This document shows positions 26,405 through 35,625 of a stretch of DNA of 64,000 bases, piece after piece. A program made the translations under genes and the position numbers. The stretch comes from Pelagomonas calceolata (taxonomy: Eukaryota; Sar; Pelagophyceae; Pelagomonadales; Pelagomonadaceae), in the NCBI GenBank assembly GCA_918797485.1, contig CAKKNE010000002.1, positions 3,748,501 to 3,812,500 of the forward strand, written 5' to 3'. Below the pieces are notes generated by a model that had not been told where the DNA came from, did no database searches, and was given only the letters and a program-made list of their open reading frames with translations. Positions within the stretch are counted from its first letter, which is position 1; every line of letters starts with the position of its first letter.

Positions 26405-28771
26405 ATGCGGAGGGTGTGGAGCCTCACCCTGCTGACCACGGCCGCGGCCCTATCCTTAAGGCCCCGCGGCACGACGAAGCGCCCGGCGACGCCCGCGGTC
26501 CGGGAGAAGGAACTGAACCTGCCGCCCTTCGACCTCGGCGCGAACCTGTCCGAGACGTTGGATGAGGCCGCCGCGCGCGCGGACGGCGCCGTGCGCGACC
26601 GGCTCGGCGCCATGGGTATTGAGGACGTGTCCGGGGACTGGGCGACGCGCGTCCTGGATCTTGGGAGGCGGGCGACGCGGCTCGGCGCGCGCGAAACCGC
26701 GGCGCTCGTGGATTTGAAGCTGAGGGAGACCGAGGCGGCGATGCGCGAGATCGAGGAGGGTGTCAAGGACGGCCTCGCGCCGCTGGCGCCTTTACAATAT
26801 CGCGTCGAGGACGATGCGGCGAAGGCTTTGGATTTGAGCATCGAGATCGAGGGCGTGGACGAGCTGACCGAGGCCGTGTCCGCGGCGGCCGGCGCGCGGG
26901 CGACGGTGCCGACGATGACGTCCCGGAGGCGGTTTAGGAGATTTAGAGCGGCGGCGCGCACGACGGCCATCTGGCGGACCGCGGTCGGGTTTGCGTTTCG
27001 CGTGGCACGAAATCGGCGCAAGTTTAGTGACGCGCAGGGGCCCGAGGCCGTCGCCGCGCGGTCGAAGCTGGCGGCGGACTTCCGGGACGCGTTGTTGAGA
27101 TTGGGGCCTACTTTCATCAAATTCGGGCAGCTGTTGTCGACGCGCGTAGATGTACTACCGCCAGAAGTCATCAAGGAGCTCGCGACGCTCCAAAATGAGG
27201 TGCCTTCGTTTAGTCCGGACCGGGCCATCACAATTGTCAAAGAGGAACTCGGCGTCAAGGACATTTACGACGTCTTCGAGACGTTCGAGCGCGAACCGTT
27301 AGCCGCGGCTTCCTTAGCCCAGGTTCATAGAGCAACACTCAAAGAGAACGGCGACGAAGTTGTGGTCAAAGTCCAGAGAGATGGATTACGGGAGCAGTTC
27401 GACGTGGACTGTGCGAACATCAAGTTCCTAGCTAGGTTAGCCGATAGGTTCGACCCCGAGAACGAGGGCGTCGCTTCGGATTGGAAGGGCATCGCGGACA
27501 CGTCCGAAACGGTTTTGTACCGAGAAATCGACTTCTTAGTTGAAAGGGACGCCGCCGTCAAGTTCCGAGAAGCCTTCGAAGGTAAGAACGGTCAGAAGGC
27601 CATGGACTACGTGAAGGTGCCGCGCACGTACGACCCCTACTGCACGTCCAAGTTGTTAGTGTTGGAGTACGTGCCGGGCACGAAGATTAACGACGTCGAG
27701 GGTCTACAGCAACTAGATGGCGTCGAACTCCCGACGCTCTCGAGACGTTTAACGTTTAGCTACTTGGAACAGTTGTGCCGGCACGGTTTTTTTCATTGCG
27801 ACCCCCACCCGGGCAACGTGGCCGTCGACGACCAGGTGCCGGGCGGCCGGTTGATCTACTACGACTTTGGGATGATGGAGACCATTGAACGCGACGTGAA
27901 GGCGGGGTTCGTGGATTTGGTGTATTCGTTATACAAGAATGAACCCATTATTGCGTGCGACGCGCTCGAGACGATGGGCGTGTTGCGACCGGGCTTGGAT
28001 CGGTTTAGCATCGAGAGGATCGCGAAGAACTACCTCGATTCGTTCTGCGCCACGGTCGAATCCAAGAACGCGAAGGGCGTCACGGGTATCGATGACGGCG
28101 CGGCGAAGTGGGAGACGGAGATGACGGAGGAAGAACAAAAGGCCGCCCGGAAGGCGCGGCGGGCGCAGATCGGCAAGGACCTCTTCGCGACGCAGGCCGA
28201 GCGGCCGTTCGTCTTCCCGCCGAAGTTCACGTTCGTCTTTCGGGCCCTGTCGACGATTGATGGGATTGGCAAGTCCCTGGACGGGGGTTATGATTTGTCG
28301 CGGTTAAGCCAACCGTATCTGAGGGAGTTGGCGGATCTGCGGGACGGGAGTCGCTACGCGACGGCGTTTTCGGAACTCCTGTCGAAGGTCGGGTGGCGGC
28401 CGAAGGACGTGAAGCAGGTCGTCATGGCGCCGCGGACCTTGGCAAGCGCGGACAAGTCCATTAAGAGGATTGAGGCCGGCGATTTGAGGTTACGAGTGCG
28501 ATCGGTCGAGCTCGAGACGCAGCTCCAGAACGTGGAGACGCGGCAGCGGCTCTTCGGGGCGGCCGCCGTCGCGGTCCTCTTGGCGCAGACGTCGCTGGGG
28601 GGCGTCGCCGCGACCTACGAAGGCGCCGCGCGCGTCTGGCGGCTGGTGTTATCGAGGGGCTGCGGCGTCGGCGCGGCGTGGGCGTCGCTCGAGGCCTTCG
28701 GGGCTTATTGTCTGCTGCGCAAGGCGGACCAGAACAAGAAGCGCTTCGCGAACCAGCTGAAGGACTGCTAG
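26405..28771 (+). CDS. ABC1/UbiB-family atypical kinase, likely plastid
   Basis: The frame encodes 788 aa. ABC1K proteins of plastids regulate prenyl-quinone and lipid metabolism in plastoglobules. The N-terminus MRRVWSLTLLTTAAALSLRP looks like a signal peptide followed by a basic Ser/Arg transit region, as needed for a complex plastid. The kinase-like domain spans about 225-560: the family KxGQ motif in TFIKFGQLLSTR, the A-rich nucleotide loop AAASLAQVHRA, the Lys in VVVKVQRDG, the Glu in YREIDFLVE, HCDPHPGN near 464 and YDFGMM near 486. The C-terminal 200 residues include one hydrophobic stretch around VAVLLAQTSLGGVAA. Substrate is not predictable. The start is the first Met and gives the targeting leader directly. 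Confidence 0.92.
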   Translation: MRRVWSLTLLTTAAALSLRPRGTTKRPATPAVREKELNLPPFDLGANLSETLDEAAARADGAVRDRLGAMGIEDVSGDWATRVLDLGRRATRLGARETAALVDLKLRETEAAMREIEEGVKDGLAPLAPLQYRVEDDAAKALDLSIEIEGVDELTEAVSAAAGARATVPTMTSRRRFRRFRAAARTTAIWRTAVGFAFRVARNRRKFSDAQGPEAVAARSKLAADFRDALLRLGPTFIKFGQLLSTRVDVLPPEVIKELATLQNEVPSFSPDRAITIVKEELGVKDIYDVFETFEREPLAAASLAQVHRATLKENGDEVVVKVQRDGLREQFDVDCANIKFLARLADRFDPENEGVASDWKGIADTSETVLYREIDFLVERDAAVKFREAFEGKNGQKAMDYVKVPRTYDPYCTSKLLVLEYVPGTKINDVEGLQQLDGVELPTLSRRLTFSYLEQLCRHGFFHCDPHPGNVAVDDQVPGGRLIYYDFGMMETIERDVKAGFVDLVYSLYKNEPIIACDALETMGVLRPGLDRFSIERIAKNYLDSFCATVESKNAKGVTGIDDGAAKWETEMTEEEQKAARKARRAQIGKDLFATQAERPFVFPPKFTFVFRALSTIDGIGKSLDGGYDLSRLSQPYLRELADLRDGSRYATAFSELLSKVGWRPKDVKQVVMAPRTLASADKSIKRIEAGDLRLRVRSVELETQLQNVETRQRLFGAAAVAVLLAQTSLGGVAATYEGAARVWRLVLSRGCGVGAAWASLEAFGAYCLLRKADQNKKRFANQLKDC

Positions 28772-28811
28772 GTTTCGCGTAAGGTCGTCTTACGCCCCCC
28801 ATGAAAAAAAC

Positions 28812-29846
28812 CTAGGCCCGCGCCGCCGCGGCGTCGTACTTCCGCTTCGTGCGGTAGAAGAGGACGCCGAACACCACACACGTGCCGAGGACGGCGCCGC
28901 CCCCCAACTTATGCCCGAAGACGACGCAGCTGACGGTCAAACTCAGCATCTGCCGCGTCGTCATCATGATCGTGAAGACGATCGGCCCGAACTTTTTAAT
29001 GGTGTAGAAGATGAAGAGCTGGCCCGTCGCGCTCGTTAGTGAGAGTGTTAGCACGTTCGCTAAAGCAGCGGGGTTCGCCGCGAGGAATGCCAATGATAAA
29101 CCCATCTCGCCCGTCCATAATAAATTCATCGACGTGAAGAGTAACGAAAAGAAGTTCACCCCGAACATCATCTGGTACTGGTCCACGCGATACGTCTTAT
29201 ATACTCTATCCTGCCACTGGCTCGTAAACGAATCGCAGAAGACGTAGACGCAGAGGATCAATATACCGAGTACGGTATCACCTTCCACACCAGAAGCGTG
29301 CTCCTTCTTGGCCTTTTCCGTCAGCATGAAGAGAGCCACGCCGGCCGTAATCCCAATGGCCTCGATATACTCAATCAGGGGATAGTTCTTCTTGTGGAAG
29401 AACTTTCCTACCAACATCACCGGGATGACTTTACTGGATTTGAATAGTGTTTGTGTTGGAAAAGACACATATTTGAGGCACTCGTACTGGGCCCAACTAG
29501 ACATGATGTTGCTAAACGAACAGGGCGAGAACTGGTAGAACGGCGCGCGCGGGCCCGGCTGCCGGAGCACGTTCGACTTGTACAAACTCAGCAGGCCGGC
29601 CACCACCAACGCCAACGTCCTATTCGCGCACACCAAAAACACGGTCGAGGGGAACATGCCCGTGTCGTAGCGCTGCGTCATGACCTTCTCCTGGATGAAG
29701 CCCCAGGTCACGTAGGAGCCCTGGAGCCCCACGAAGCAGCATCCTAATTTTATAGCTTTCGACTGGAACGTCTCCTCCTCTTGTCGTATTTCGCGCGCCG
29801 CCTCGACGTCGATCGACTTTTGCCTTTCGGCCTTCGCGCGGTTCAT
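28812..29846 (-). CDS. SLC35B-type nucleotide-sulfate/sugar transporter (PAPS transporter-like)
   Basis: The frame encodes 344 aa with about nine or ten hydrophobic helices. It matches the SLC35B2/PAPST1 pattern: TWGFIQEKVMTQRYD, FLVCANRTLALVVAGL, the FSNIMSSWAQYECLKYVSFP block and TQTLFKSSKVIPVMLVGKFF. This family moves 3'-phosphoadenosine-5'-phosphosulfate, or for some members UDP-sugars, into the Golgi or ER. The SSW-QYE-LK-VSFPTQ-L-K-SKVIPVM string is strongest in PAPS transporters. The window also encodes a PAPS-using sulfotransferase (60056-61405), in line with that role. The C-terminus is basic (TKRKYDAAAARA). It converges with the ABC1 kinase gene, 40 bp between stops. Confidence 0.85.
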   Translation of the reverse strand: MNRAKAERQKSIDVEAAREIRQEEETFQSKAIKLGCCFVGLQGSYVTWGFIQEKVMTQRYDTGMFPSTVFLVCANRTLALVVAGLLSLYKSNVLRQPGPRAPFYQFSPCSFSNIMSSWAQYECLKYVSFPTQTLFKSSKVIPVMLVGKFFHKKNYPLIEYIEAIGITAGVALFMLTEKAKKEHASGVEGDTVLGILILCVYVFCDSFTSQWQDRVYKTYRVDQYQMMFGVNFFSLLFTSMNLLWTGEMGLSLAFLAANPAALANVLTLSLTSATGQLFIFYTIKKFGPIVFTIMMTTRQMLSLTVSCVVFGHKLGGGAVLGTCVVFGVLFYRTKRKYDAAAARA

Positions 29847-30376
29847 GACGACGCTCGTCTTGGTCCGCGGTGCCGCCGTCCCCGGCGCGCTGGGCTAAGT
29901 CTTGGTCCGCGGTGCCGCCGTCTCCGGCGCGCTGGGATAAATTAGTTGTGAGCAGGCGCCGTCCCCTGCCGCTGGGATAAATGAGCCGTAAACAGGCTGT
30001 CCGGCGTTTGGATCGATGCGCTCCGCTCGAAGTGCGACTCGCTGAACACGCGACCTTTTGAGCACGATCTAAGCACCTGCAACCGGTCGGCTGTATAATC
30101 TGAGTGGATTCTATATTTATCCGCGGCCACCACTGCCTAGGTAACCGGTATGGGATCGGTATGGTACATCACATCGATATCGATGGTCGCGGCCTGTGCG
30201 ACGGCTAGGCAATTGACTTGGTTACGCGTTTGGCATATACGTGTAACTGCTTGTACGAAAACATCCATCCGCCGTGCGTGCAGAAACGGTACCACCCCAC
30301 ACAAACGCTGCCGCTGCCGCCGCCGCCGCGTGAACAAATACTGCCGTAGCGCACAAGCTGAGCACAAGAGGTCACC
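29847..30376. other. Intergenic, divergent promoters of the transporter and TPR genes
   Basis: 530 bp between divergent starts. The transporter side holds a 42-bp tandem duplication (29857-29940). The TPR side has a GC-rich CCGCTGCCGCCGCCGCC tract about 50-70 bp before the start. No RNA gene or TATA box was recognised. Confidence 0.4.
29857..29940. repeat. 42-bp tandem duplication
   Basis: Two copies, 29857-29898 and 29899-29940, each starting GTCTTGGTCCGCGGTGCCGC and ending GCGCGCTGGG(A/C)TAA, with two mismatches. The copies lie in the region upstream of the transporter gene, partly overlapping nothing coding. Confidence 0.85.
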
Positions 30377-31921
30377 ATGAACATGGGCGGCATGGGCGAG
30401 GCGAAGCTCGACGGCACGCCGTTCAACGTGCTCATGCAGCAGGCCGTCAAGCTCAAGACGCACGTGCACAAGATCGACCGCGTCCGCTTCGACGCGTGGC
30501 CGAAGTTTTACCAGAACACGGCCTTCGTCAAGGACGAGCACAAGAAGGAGCGGACGCTCGCCTACGACGACCGCATGGCCTGCGCGCGGGCCTACAAGGA
30601 GAAGGGCGACGCGGCCTTTAAATCTGGAAAGATGATCGAGGCCTGCAACGAGTACGAGGCCTGCGGCGGTTTATTTAAGTGGGCCACGACGCTGCGCGAG
30701 GACTGGCGCACGCGGAGTCTGGAAGACGAGGACATCCGCGAGGAGGAGTTTTTGGGGGAGACGGACGACCAGAGACGTGCGATCGCTTCTCTGAGAGTGA
30801 AGTGCTACTGCAACCTTGCCAGAGCTTACGCGAAACAAAAAGAACATAAGACCGCGGTGCACGCCTGCGACTGGGCTTTGGCGGTGGACCCGGCGTCGGC
30901 CGCCGCTTTATACTTGCGAGCCGCGTTTCTGACAGAGCCGGCGTCGAGCGGCACGACGGAGCGCGACGCCGCCATCGCGGACCTCGAGAAGGCTTGTGAA
31001 GTCGTCGAGGCGGGGTCGAGGACAGCCAAGGACGTCGAAACGTTGTTACGGGAGTTGAAGAGATTGCGGCGCGTCGGCCGCGCGAACGATAAGGCGTACG
31101 GCGGCATGTTCGACCGCGGCGCCGTGTATGGGGAGGACGAATCTTCAAGAAGACGGGCGGCGGACGCGCGCGCGAAGAAGGACGAAGCGGCGACGGCGGA
31201 CGACTTCACGGAGCCGACGCGGCCGGGCGACGGCCGGTGCTCGGCGCGGCCCGCGCCCGAGAGCGAGCTCGCGGCGTGCGACGCGTTGATCGCGGAGTAC
31301 GAGCGCACAGGCCAGCACGAGAAGGCGGCGGAGTTGAGGGATGGCGTGGCGCAGGCGCGCGCGAAATTAGAAAGAGCGCGCGCCGTCCAGCGGGGCGACG
31401 CGGCGCTGGACTTCTCGAAGCCGACGGCGGCGATGGCCGCGGACGCGAAAGCTAGAGGCATCGACCTGGACGACCCGCGCGTCCAGCAGATGCTGCGCGA
31501 GCTGCAGGAGGAGCGCCTCGAGTCCCAGACGGAGGCGGGGCGCGCGCGCGTGCGGCGGCGCGACGCGGCGCGCGCCGAGGCCGCGCGCATGACGACGGCG
31601 CAACTTCTGAAAGCTCTGAAGGACGAGGACGTGCCGCACGCGCACTGCGCGAGCGCCGACGACCTGCGGGAGCTTTATGTGAGGTACCGCGGCGACCCCG
31701 AGGCGACGCGCGCCGCGGCGGCCGAGGCGGCCGCCGCGGCGGCGGGCGGCGGCGCCAACTGGCTCCAGCTCGTCGGCGCGAGCCTCCTGTTTGTGTTGTG
31801 GCGCGTCTGGACGTCGGGCCTCCTCGCGCCGGCGCCCAGTAGTAATACTGACGCGGCGCGGAACCCCTACCTCGACGCGGAGCCCCAGGCGGCCTTTGGC
31901 GGGGAGGACGGCGAGTTCTGA
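30377..31921 (+). CDS. TPR protein with C-terminal membrane anchor
   Basis: The frame encodes 514 aa. TPR-like helices at about 65-220 include ACARAYKEKGDAAFKSGKMI and CYCNLARAYAKQKEHKTAVH, the layout seen after the FKBP domain in immunophilin co-chaperones, but no FKBP domain is present. TPR domains of this class bind the C-termini of Hsp70/Hsp90. The middle is charged and helical. Near residue 470, WLQLVGASLLFVLWRVW is a single hydrophobic helix followed by 35 mostly polar residues, suggesting a tail anchor in ER or outer organelle membrane. The start MNMGGMGEAKLDGTPFNVLM is the first Met; MGGMGE two codons on is equally possible. Confidence 0.75.
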   Translation: MNMGGMGEAKLDGTPFNVLMQQAVKLKTHVHKIDRVRFDAWPKFYQNTAFVKDEHKKERTLAYDDRMACARAYKEKGDAAFKSGKMIEACNEYEACGGLFKWATTLREDWRTRSLEDEDIREEEFLGETDDQRRAIASLRVKCYCNLARAYAKQKEHKTAVHACDWALAVDPASAAALYLRAAFLTEPASSGTTERDAAIADLEKACEVVEAGSRTAKDVETLLRELKRLRRVGRANDKAYGGMFDRGAVYGEDESSRRRAADARAKKDEAATADDFTEPTRPGDGRCSARPAPESELAACDALIAEYERTGQHEKAAELRDGVAQARAKLERARAVQRGDAALDFSKPTAAMAADAKARGIDLDDPRVQQMLRELQEERLESQTEAGRARVRRRDAARAEAARMTTAQLLKALKDEDVPHAHCASADDLRELYVRYRGDPEATRAAAAEAAAAAAGGGANWLQLVGASLLFVLWRVWTSGLLAPAPSSNTDAARNPYLDAEPQAAFGGEDGEF

Positions 31922-32048
31922 CTAATTTTGCTTTTTGCCAGTCCGAGTCCCGGTGGATTCCTCGTTTACCCCGTCCCATCCGAGTCGCGCGGGAAACCCT
32001 ACTGCACTTTTTGGATTCCTCGGTTACCCCCCGTGCGGGAAACCTAGA

Positions 32049-33752
32049 TCAGGCCTTCTCGAGCTCGCGGCCGCGCTCGAGCGCGAGCTCGTAGGCCTTG
32101 ACGAGGTCGGCCGTGCCCTTGCCGCGGGGCTCGGGCCGCGACTCGAGCGGCACGACGGCGTTCTCCGGTAATATATCAAACTGGTTCTCGCCGAAGTAGA
32201 TGACCATGCGCTGCCGCGGCATGCGCGCGCCCGGCCGCGGCGGCGGTAGCGCCTCCATGAACTTGGTCGCGGCCGGCAGGCAGAGCTCGCCGGGCCACCA
32301 GGGGTGCGCGCCCGACTTGGCCCAGACCAAGACCCCGAGCTTCTGTACCGACAAAAGCGAGTCGTCCTGCTGCGGCTTGTTGTCCGAGAACGTCGACGAC
32401 CCGACGATGCGGTAGACCGTCTGCGGTCTATTTAAATCGAGCCACTCCGAGTGGCCGTCGTCGTAGTCGACGCGGTGCCTTCCATCCTTCGCCCGATACT
32501 CGGTCACGACGCCCGCGTACCAGACCTTGTCGCGCGGCCAGTGCACCTCGACCCTCTTATCCACCAGGGCCTCGGGGTCGCCCGCGTGGGGCTTGACGTG
32601 CTGCAATTCCATGACGTCGTCGTCGCCGGCCTCCTTCCGGACCTCCTCGTCCGCCGCGGCGAACGTCGCCCCGGCCTCCGTCTCCCGGCCGATGTTCGCC
32701 TCCAGAACCTGGCGCCACTTGTGCTCGAAGGCCGCCCGGAGGACCTGCGCCATCCTATATACGACCACGTCGTCCGCGTTCGGCGACGGCTCGCAGTACA
32801 GCGCCGCGTTCGCGTGCACCCTCCTCACGTCCGCCGCGAAGCCCGCCGCGCCCGTCTCCCTGTACCCGTCTCCCTCCAACCGCCGCTGGATCAGCCCCAG
32901 GTCGACGGGGTCGCTCACGAGCTCCGTGTACCTAGGGACGCCCTCGACGGGCCGCGCGAAGGGCTCGGACACGTCCAGCTGGCGCAGCCAGCCCAGCACC
33001 TCCAAACACGCGCCGCGCGGCACGCGCGCCGCGGCCTCGACGCCCGCCCGGTGCTCGCGGAAGTGGCCCTCGGCGGCGTCCGCGTCGAGCCACCGTAAGC
33101 CGAGCGACGCGTCGTCCAAAAGCAGGTGGAGGCGCCCCTTGGCCGCGACGACCGAGTGCGCGCCCCGGGCCGTGTCGAGCTTCGCGTCGAGGACGACGCG
33201 CCCCGGGAGCCGCCCGCGCACGGCCGCGCCGACCGTGCCGGACTCGGCCGCCTTCTGGCGCTTCGGCGGGGGCTCGTCGCTCACGGGCGAGCGCTGGATC
33301 TGGGGCACATCATTAATTGGCTCGCCGGCCTGCATCTGCATGACGCGCGTCCCCTGTTGCTCAACATAATCCTGCAGCCGGTCGCAGATCGTGACACCCA
33401 GCTTGGCGAAGTCGACCGTGAACTCGTCGCCGTTCTGGATCGTCTGCTGGCCGAAGATGATCGTGACGACGTCCTGGAGGCACGGCGGCGGGAGGCCCGA
33501 GACCACGAGCGACAGCTGCTGCCGCGCCTCGAAGGTCCAGCGCGCCGCCGCCGCCGCCGGGGGGGGCGGCGGCGCCGGCGCCGGCGGCGGCGCCGGCGGC
33601 TGCGGCGGCGCGGCGTCGCTGGGCGGCGGAAAAAATGCATTGATCTCCTCGGGGGTTCGTGGGTTGCGCGGCAGGGGTATCTTCCTTGACGTCGGCGGCT
33701 GCGGCGCCGCGTCGTCGGGGGTTTCTAGCTTGGGCATCGGTGGGCGCTCCAT
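32049..33752 (-). CDS. NET-bromodomain-Tudor-PWWP chromatin reader
   Basis: The frame encodes 567 aa and combines four reader or interaction modules. A Pro/Ala-rich leader is followed by a NET (ET)-like domain at about 73-140 (FEARQQLSLVVSGLPPPC). A bromodomain lies at about 248-345, with YTELVSDPVDLGLIQRRL and the acetyl-lysine Asn in HANAALYC. A Tudor-like fold spans about 397-440 (VEVHWPRDKVWYAGVVTEY, then DYDDGHSEWLDL). A PWWP domain at about 470-540 contains VWAKSGAHPWWPGEL and an aromatic strand YFGENQFDIL. NET normally follows bromodomains in BET proteins; here it precedes. By family it should read acetylated and methylated histones. The start and stop are clean; no intron is seen. Confidence 0.88.
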   Translation of the reverse strand: MERPPMPKLETPDDAAPQPPTSRKIPLPRNPRTPEEINAFFPPPSDAAPPQPPAPPPAPAPPPPPAAAAARWTFEARQQLSLVVSGLPPPCLQDVVTIIFGQQTIQNGDEFTVDFAKLGVTICDRLQDYVEQQGTRVMQMQAGEPINDVPQIQRSPVSDEPPPKRQKAAESGTVGAAVRGRLPGRVVLDAKLDTARGAHSVVAAKGRLHLLLDDASLGLRWLDADAAEGHFREHRAGVEAAARVPRGACLEVLGWLRQLDVSEPFARPVEGVPRYTELVSDPVDLGLIQRRLEGDGYRETGAAGFAADVRRVHANAALYCEPSPNADDVVVYRMAQVLRAAFEHKWRQVLEANIGRETEAGATFAAADEEVRKEAGDDDVMELQHVKPHAGDPEALVDKRVEVHWPRDKVWYAGVVTEYRAKDGRHRVDYDDGHSEWLDLNRPQTVYRIVGSSTFSDNKPQQDDSLLSVQKLGVLVWAKSGAHPWWPGELCLPAATKFMEALPPPRPGARMPRQRMVIYFGENQFDILPENAVVPLESRPEPRGKGTADLVKAYELALERGRELEKA

Positions 33753-33977
33753 TCCGTCGGCTCTTTTTTAATTTCTCTTTCTGTGACTGCGGTCTCGCCT
33801 TTTTAGGAGAGGCCTGGATTTTTTGCGCGCGAGGAGGCTCTGCTTTTTTTCTATGGTATACCCGCTGACAGAGCTGCACTACGGCCGACTAGTGGGATTT
33901 GACAAAGTTGACTTTTTGTTTGGTTGACTTTATTAGATGTAGAGACTGGTCGTTTGCTGGTATCAGTTAACTGGACG

Positions 33978-35617
33978 ATGGCCGCAAATACGCTGCCCCC
34001 GGGCAGGCTGAAGTACCTGGAGGGCCTCGCGCCGGACCAGGCCACCTTCCAGAAGTACGTCGAGGATGAGGCGCGCTCGCGCGGCTGGGTAAAGCCCACC
34101 GAGCTGCTGCCCCGCGCCGCGCGGTCGCGCCGCGCGCCGCCGCCGTCCCCGGACCCCGCCCCCAAGAAACAGGGGCTGAAGAGGCGCCGCGAGACGTGGG
34201 AAAAGCTGCCCTCGTCGTCCCAGAAGCGCTCGCGCGGCGACGGCGCGGCGCGGCCGCGGGTCCTTCAGACCATAACAAACCGCGCCCCGCAGTCCCTGGA
34301 CAGCGTCGTCGTCGCCTGCGACGACGAGCGCGTCGAGGGCACCGCCATTGCCGTCGTCGGCGACACTGTGCAGGTCCAGCCGTTCGCGCAGGGCTCGGAA
34401 CCGCTCGTCGTGAAGAAGGAGGAGACCGCCGTCACGGTGGCGCGCGCTCCCGAGGCGCTCGAGGACGTCCTCGCCGCGCGACGGACGCCGTTCTTCGCCC
34501 CGAAGGTCGGACCCATCTTCTCGGGCGACTCGCTGTTGCTCAAGGACGGCAGCATGGTCGTCTTCCTGCAGCCCTCGTCGTCCTCAAGGATCGAGGTCTT
34601 GGAGCTCTACAAGATCGACGCGTTGCCCAAACACATCAACAGGTCGACTGCGTCCACCTGCGATGTCGTCCTCTCGTCGACTTCTAGAGAGGTCTCGGTG
34701 ACCTCCGTCGTGGGGCCTGTGTGGGTCGTGTCGCAGGACAAGGCCAGAAGTGGTGCCTACGACGGCCTCGCGCGAGTCTACACCCTCGACCAGTGGTTTG
34801 ATGGTACGTCGCCGGCGCTGCGACCGCTTCCAGAGCGCTGCGTCGCGTCGCTGATCGACGACAGGCCGTCGACGATGAGCGGCTTGTGGGACTTGTTAAA
34901 CGTGCGCGTCGCCGTTGCTGATGCCGTCGGCGAGCTCCTCCGCGGGAAAAAAAAAGCGGGCGCCGTTACGACGTGCGTTTCGAAGTTGTGGCGCTGGGCC
35001 TACCTCCGCGCGTCGGGCATGTGGATCGGAAGTTCACGGCGAAGCGCGTCGTGGCGCGCGGGCGGCCAGGCGGCGCCGACGTGACGCGCCTCCAGTTCTA
35101 CCGTTTCGAGCGGTTCTCGCTTAGCGGCGATGACGTGGTGCGCCTGGAGAGCGAGTTCCGGATCTTGGCGCGGCGACGCGGTCTACGAGTACCCCTAAAA
35201 GGCGGCTTCAAGGAGACGAGGGTGCCGACGACGCTGGACGAGTTCAGCAAGCTCGTGCGGGTGACGTGCACTTACAACGTCGACACCGGCGAATTGAAGC
35301 TCAACGCCCGCTTCGAGGTCAAGTCGCCCGCCGAGGCCGGTGCCACGAACGCACAGATCTGACGGCGCCGTCGCCGTTGCCACCGCCGGAGACGGCCGTC
35401 GAGCCGTCGCGCCCGTCGAAGACGCGCGTCCGCGACGGTCGTCGCGGAGTTGCAGATGAAACAGTTCGAGCTCGACGGCGTCGTTTACACTATCACGGCG
35501 GCGACGGCGGCGTCGTGCGAGTTTAGGGAGGCCTACCCGGTCGCCGGCGCGGACGTGCCGACGCTCACGCGTCCAACGTCTGAAGTCCATGCACTCGTCG
35601 CAGCCTACGAAGAGTAA
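33978..35617 (+). CDS. Gene A of the convergent unit, unrecognised (damaged)
   Basis: Coding signal begins MAANTLPPGRLKYLEGLAPD at 33978 (a Met at 33924 is also in frame) and continues, not all in one frame, to 35617. The first 130 residues are basic and Ser/Arg-rich. A globular part reads GPIFSGDSLLLKDGSMVVFL and later GPVWVVSQDKARSG, loosely like a BAH or SH3-type barrel. The last part, around 35100-35350, is also protein-like (VTRLQFYRFERFSLSGDD). I cannot name a family. Its end is 8 bp from that of the opposing gene B. Confidence 0.4.
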
Positions 35618-35625
35618 GTCACAAT

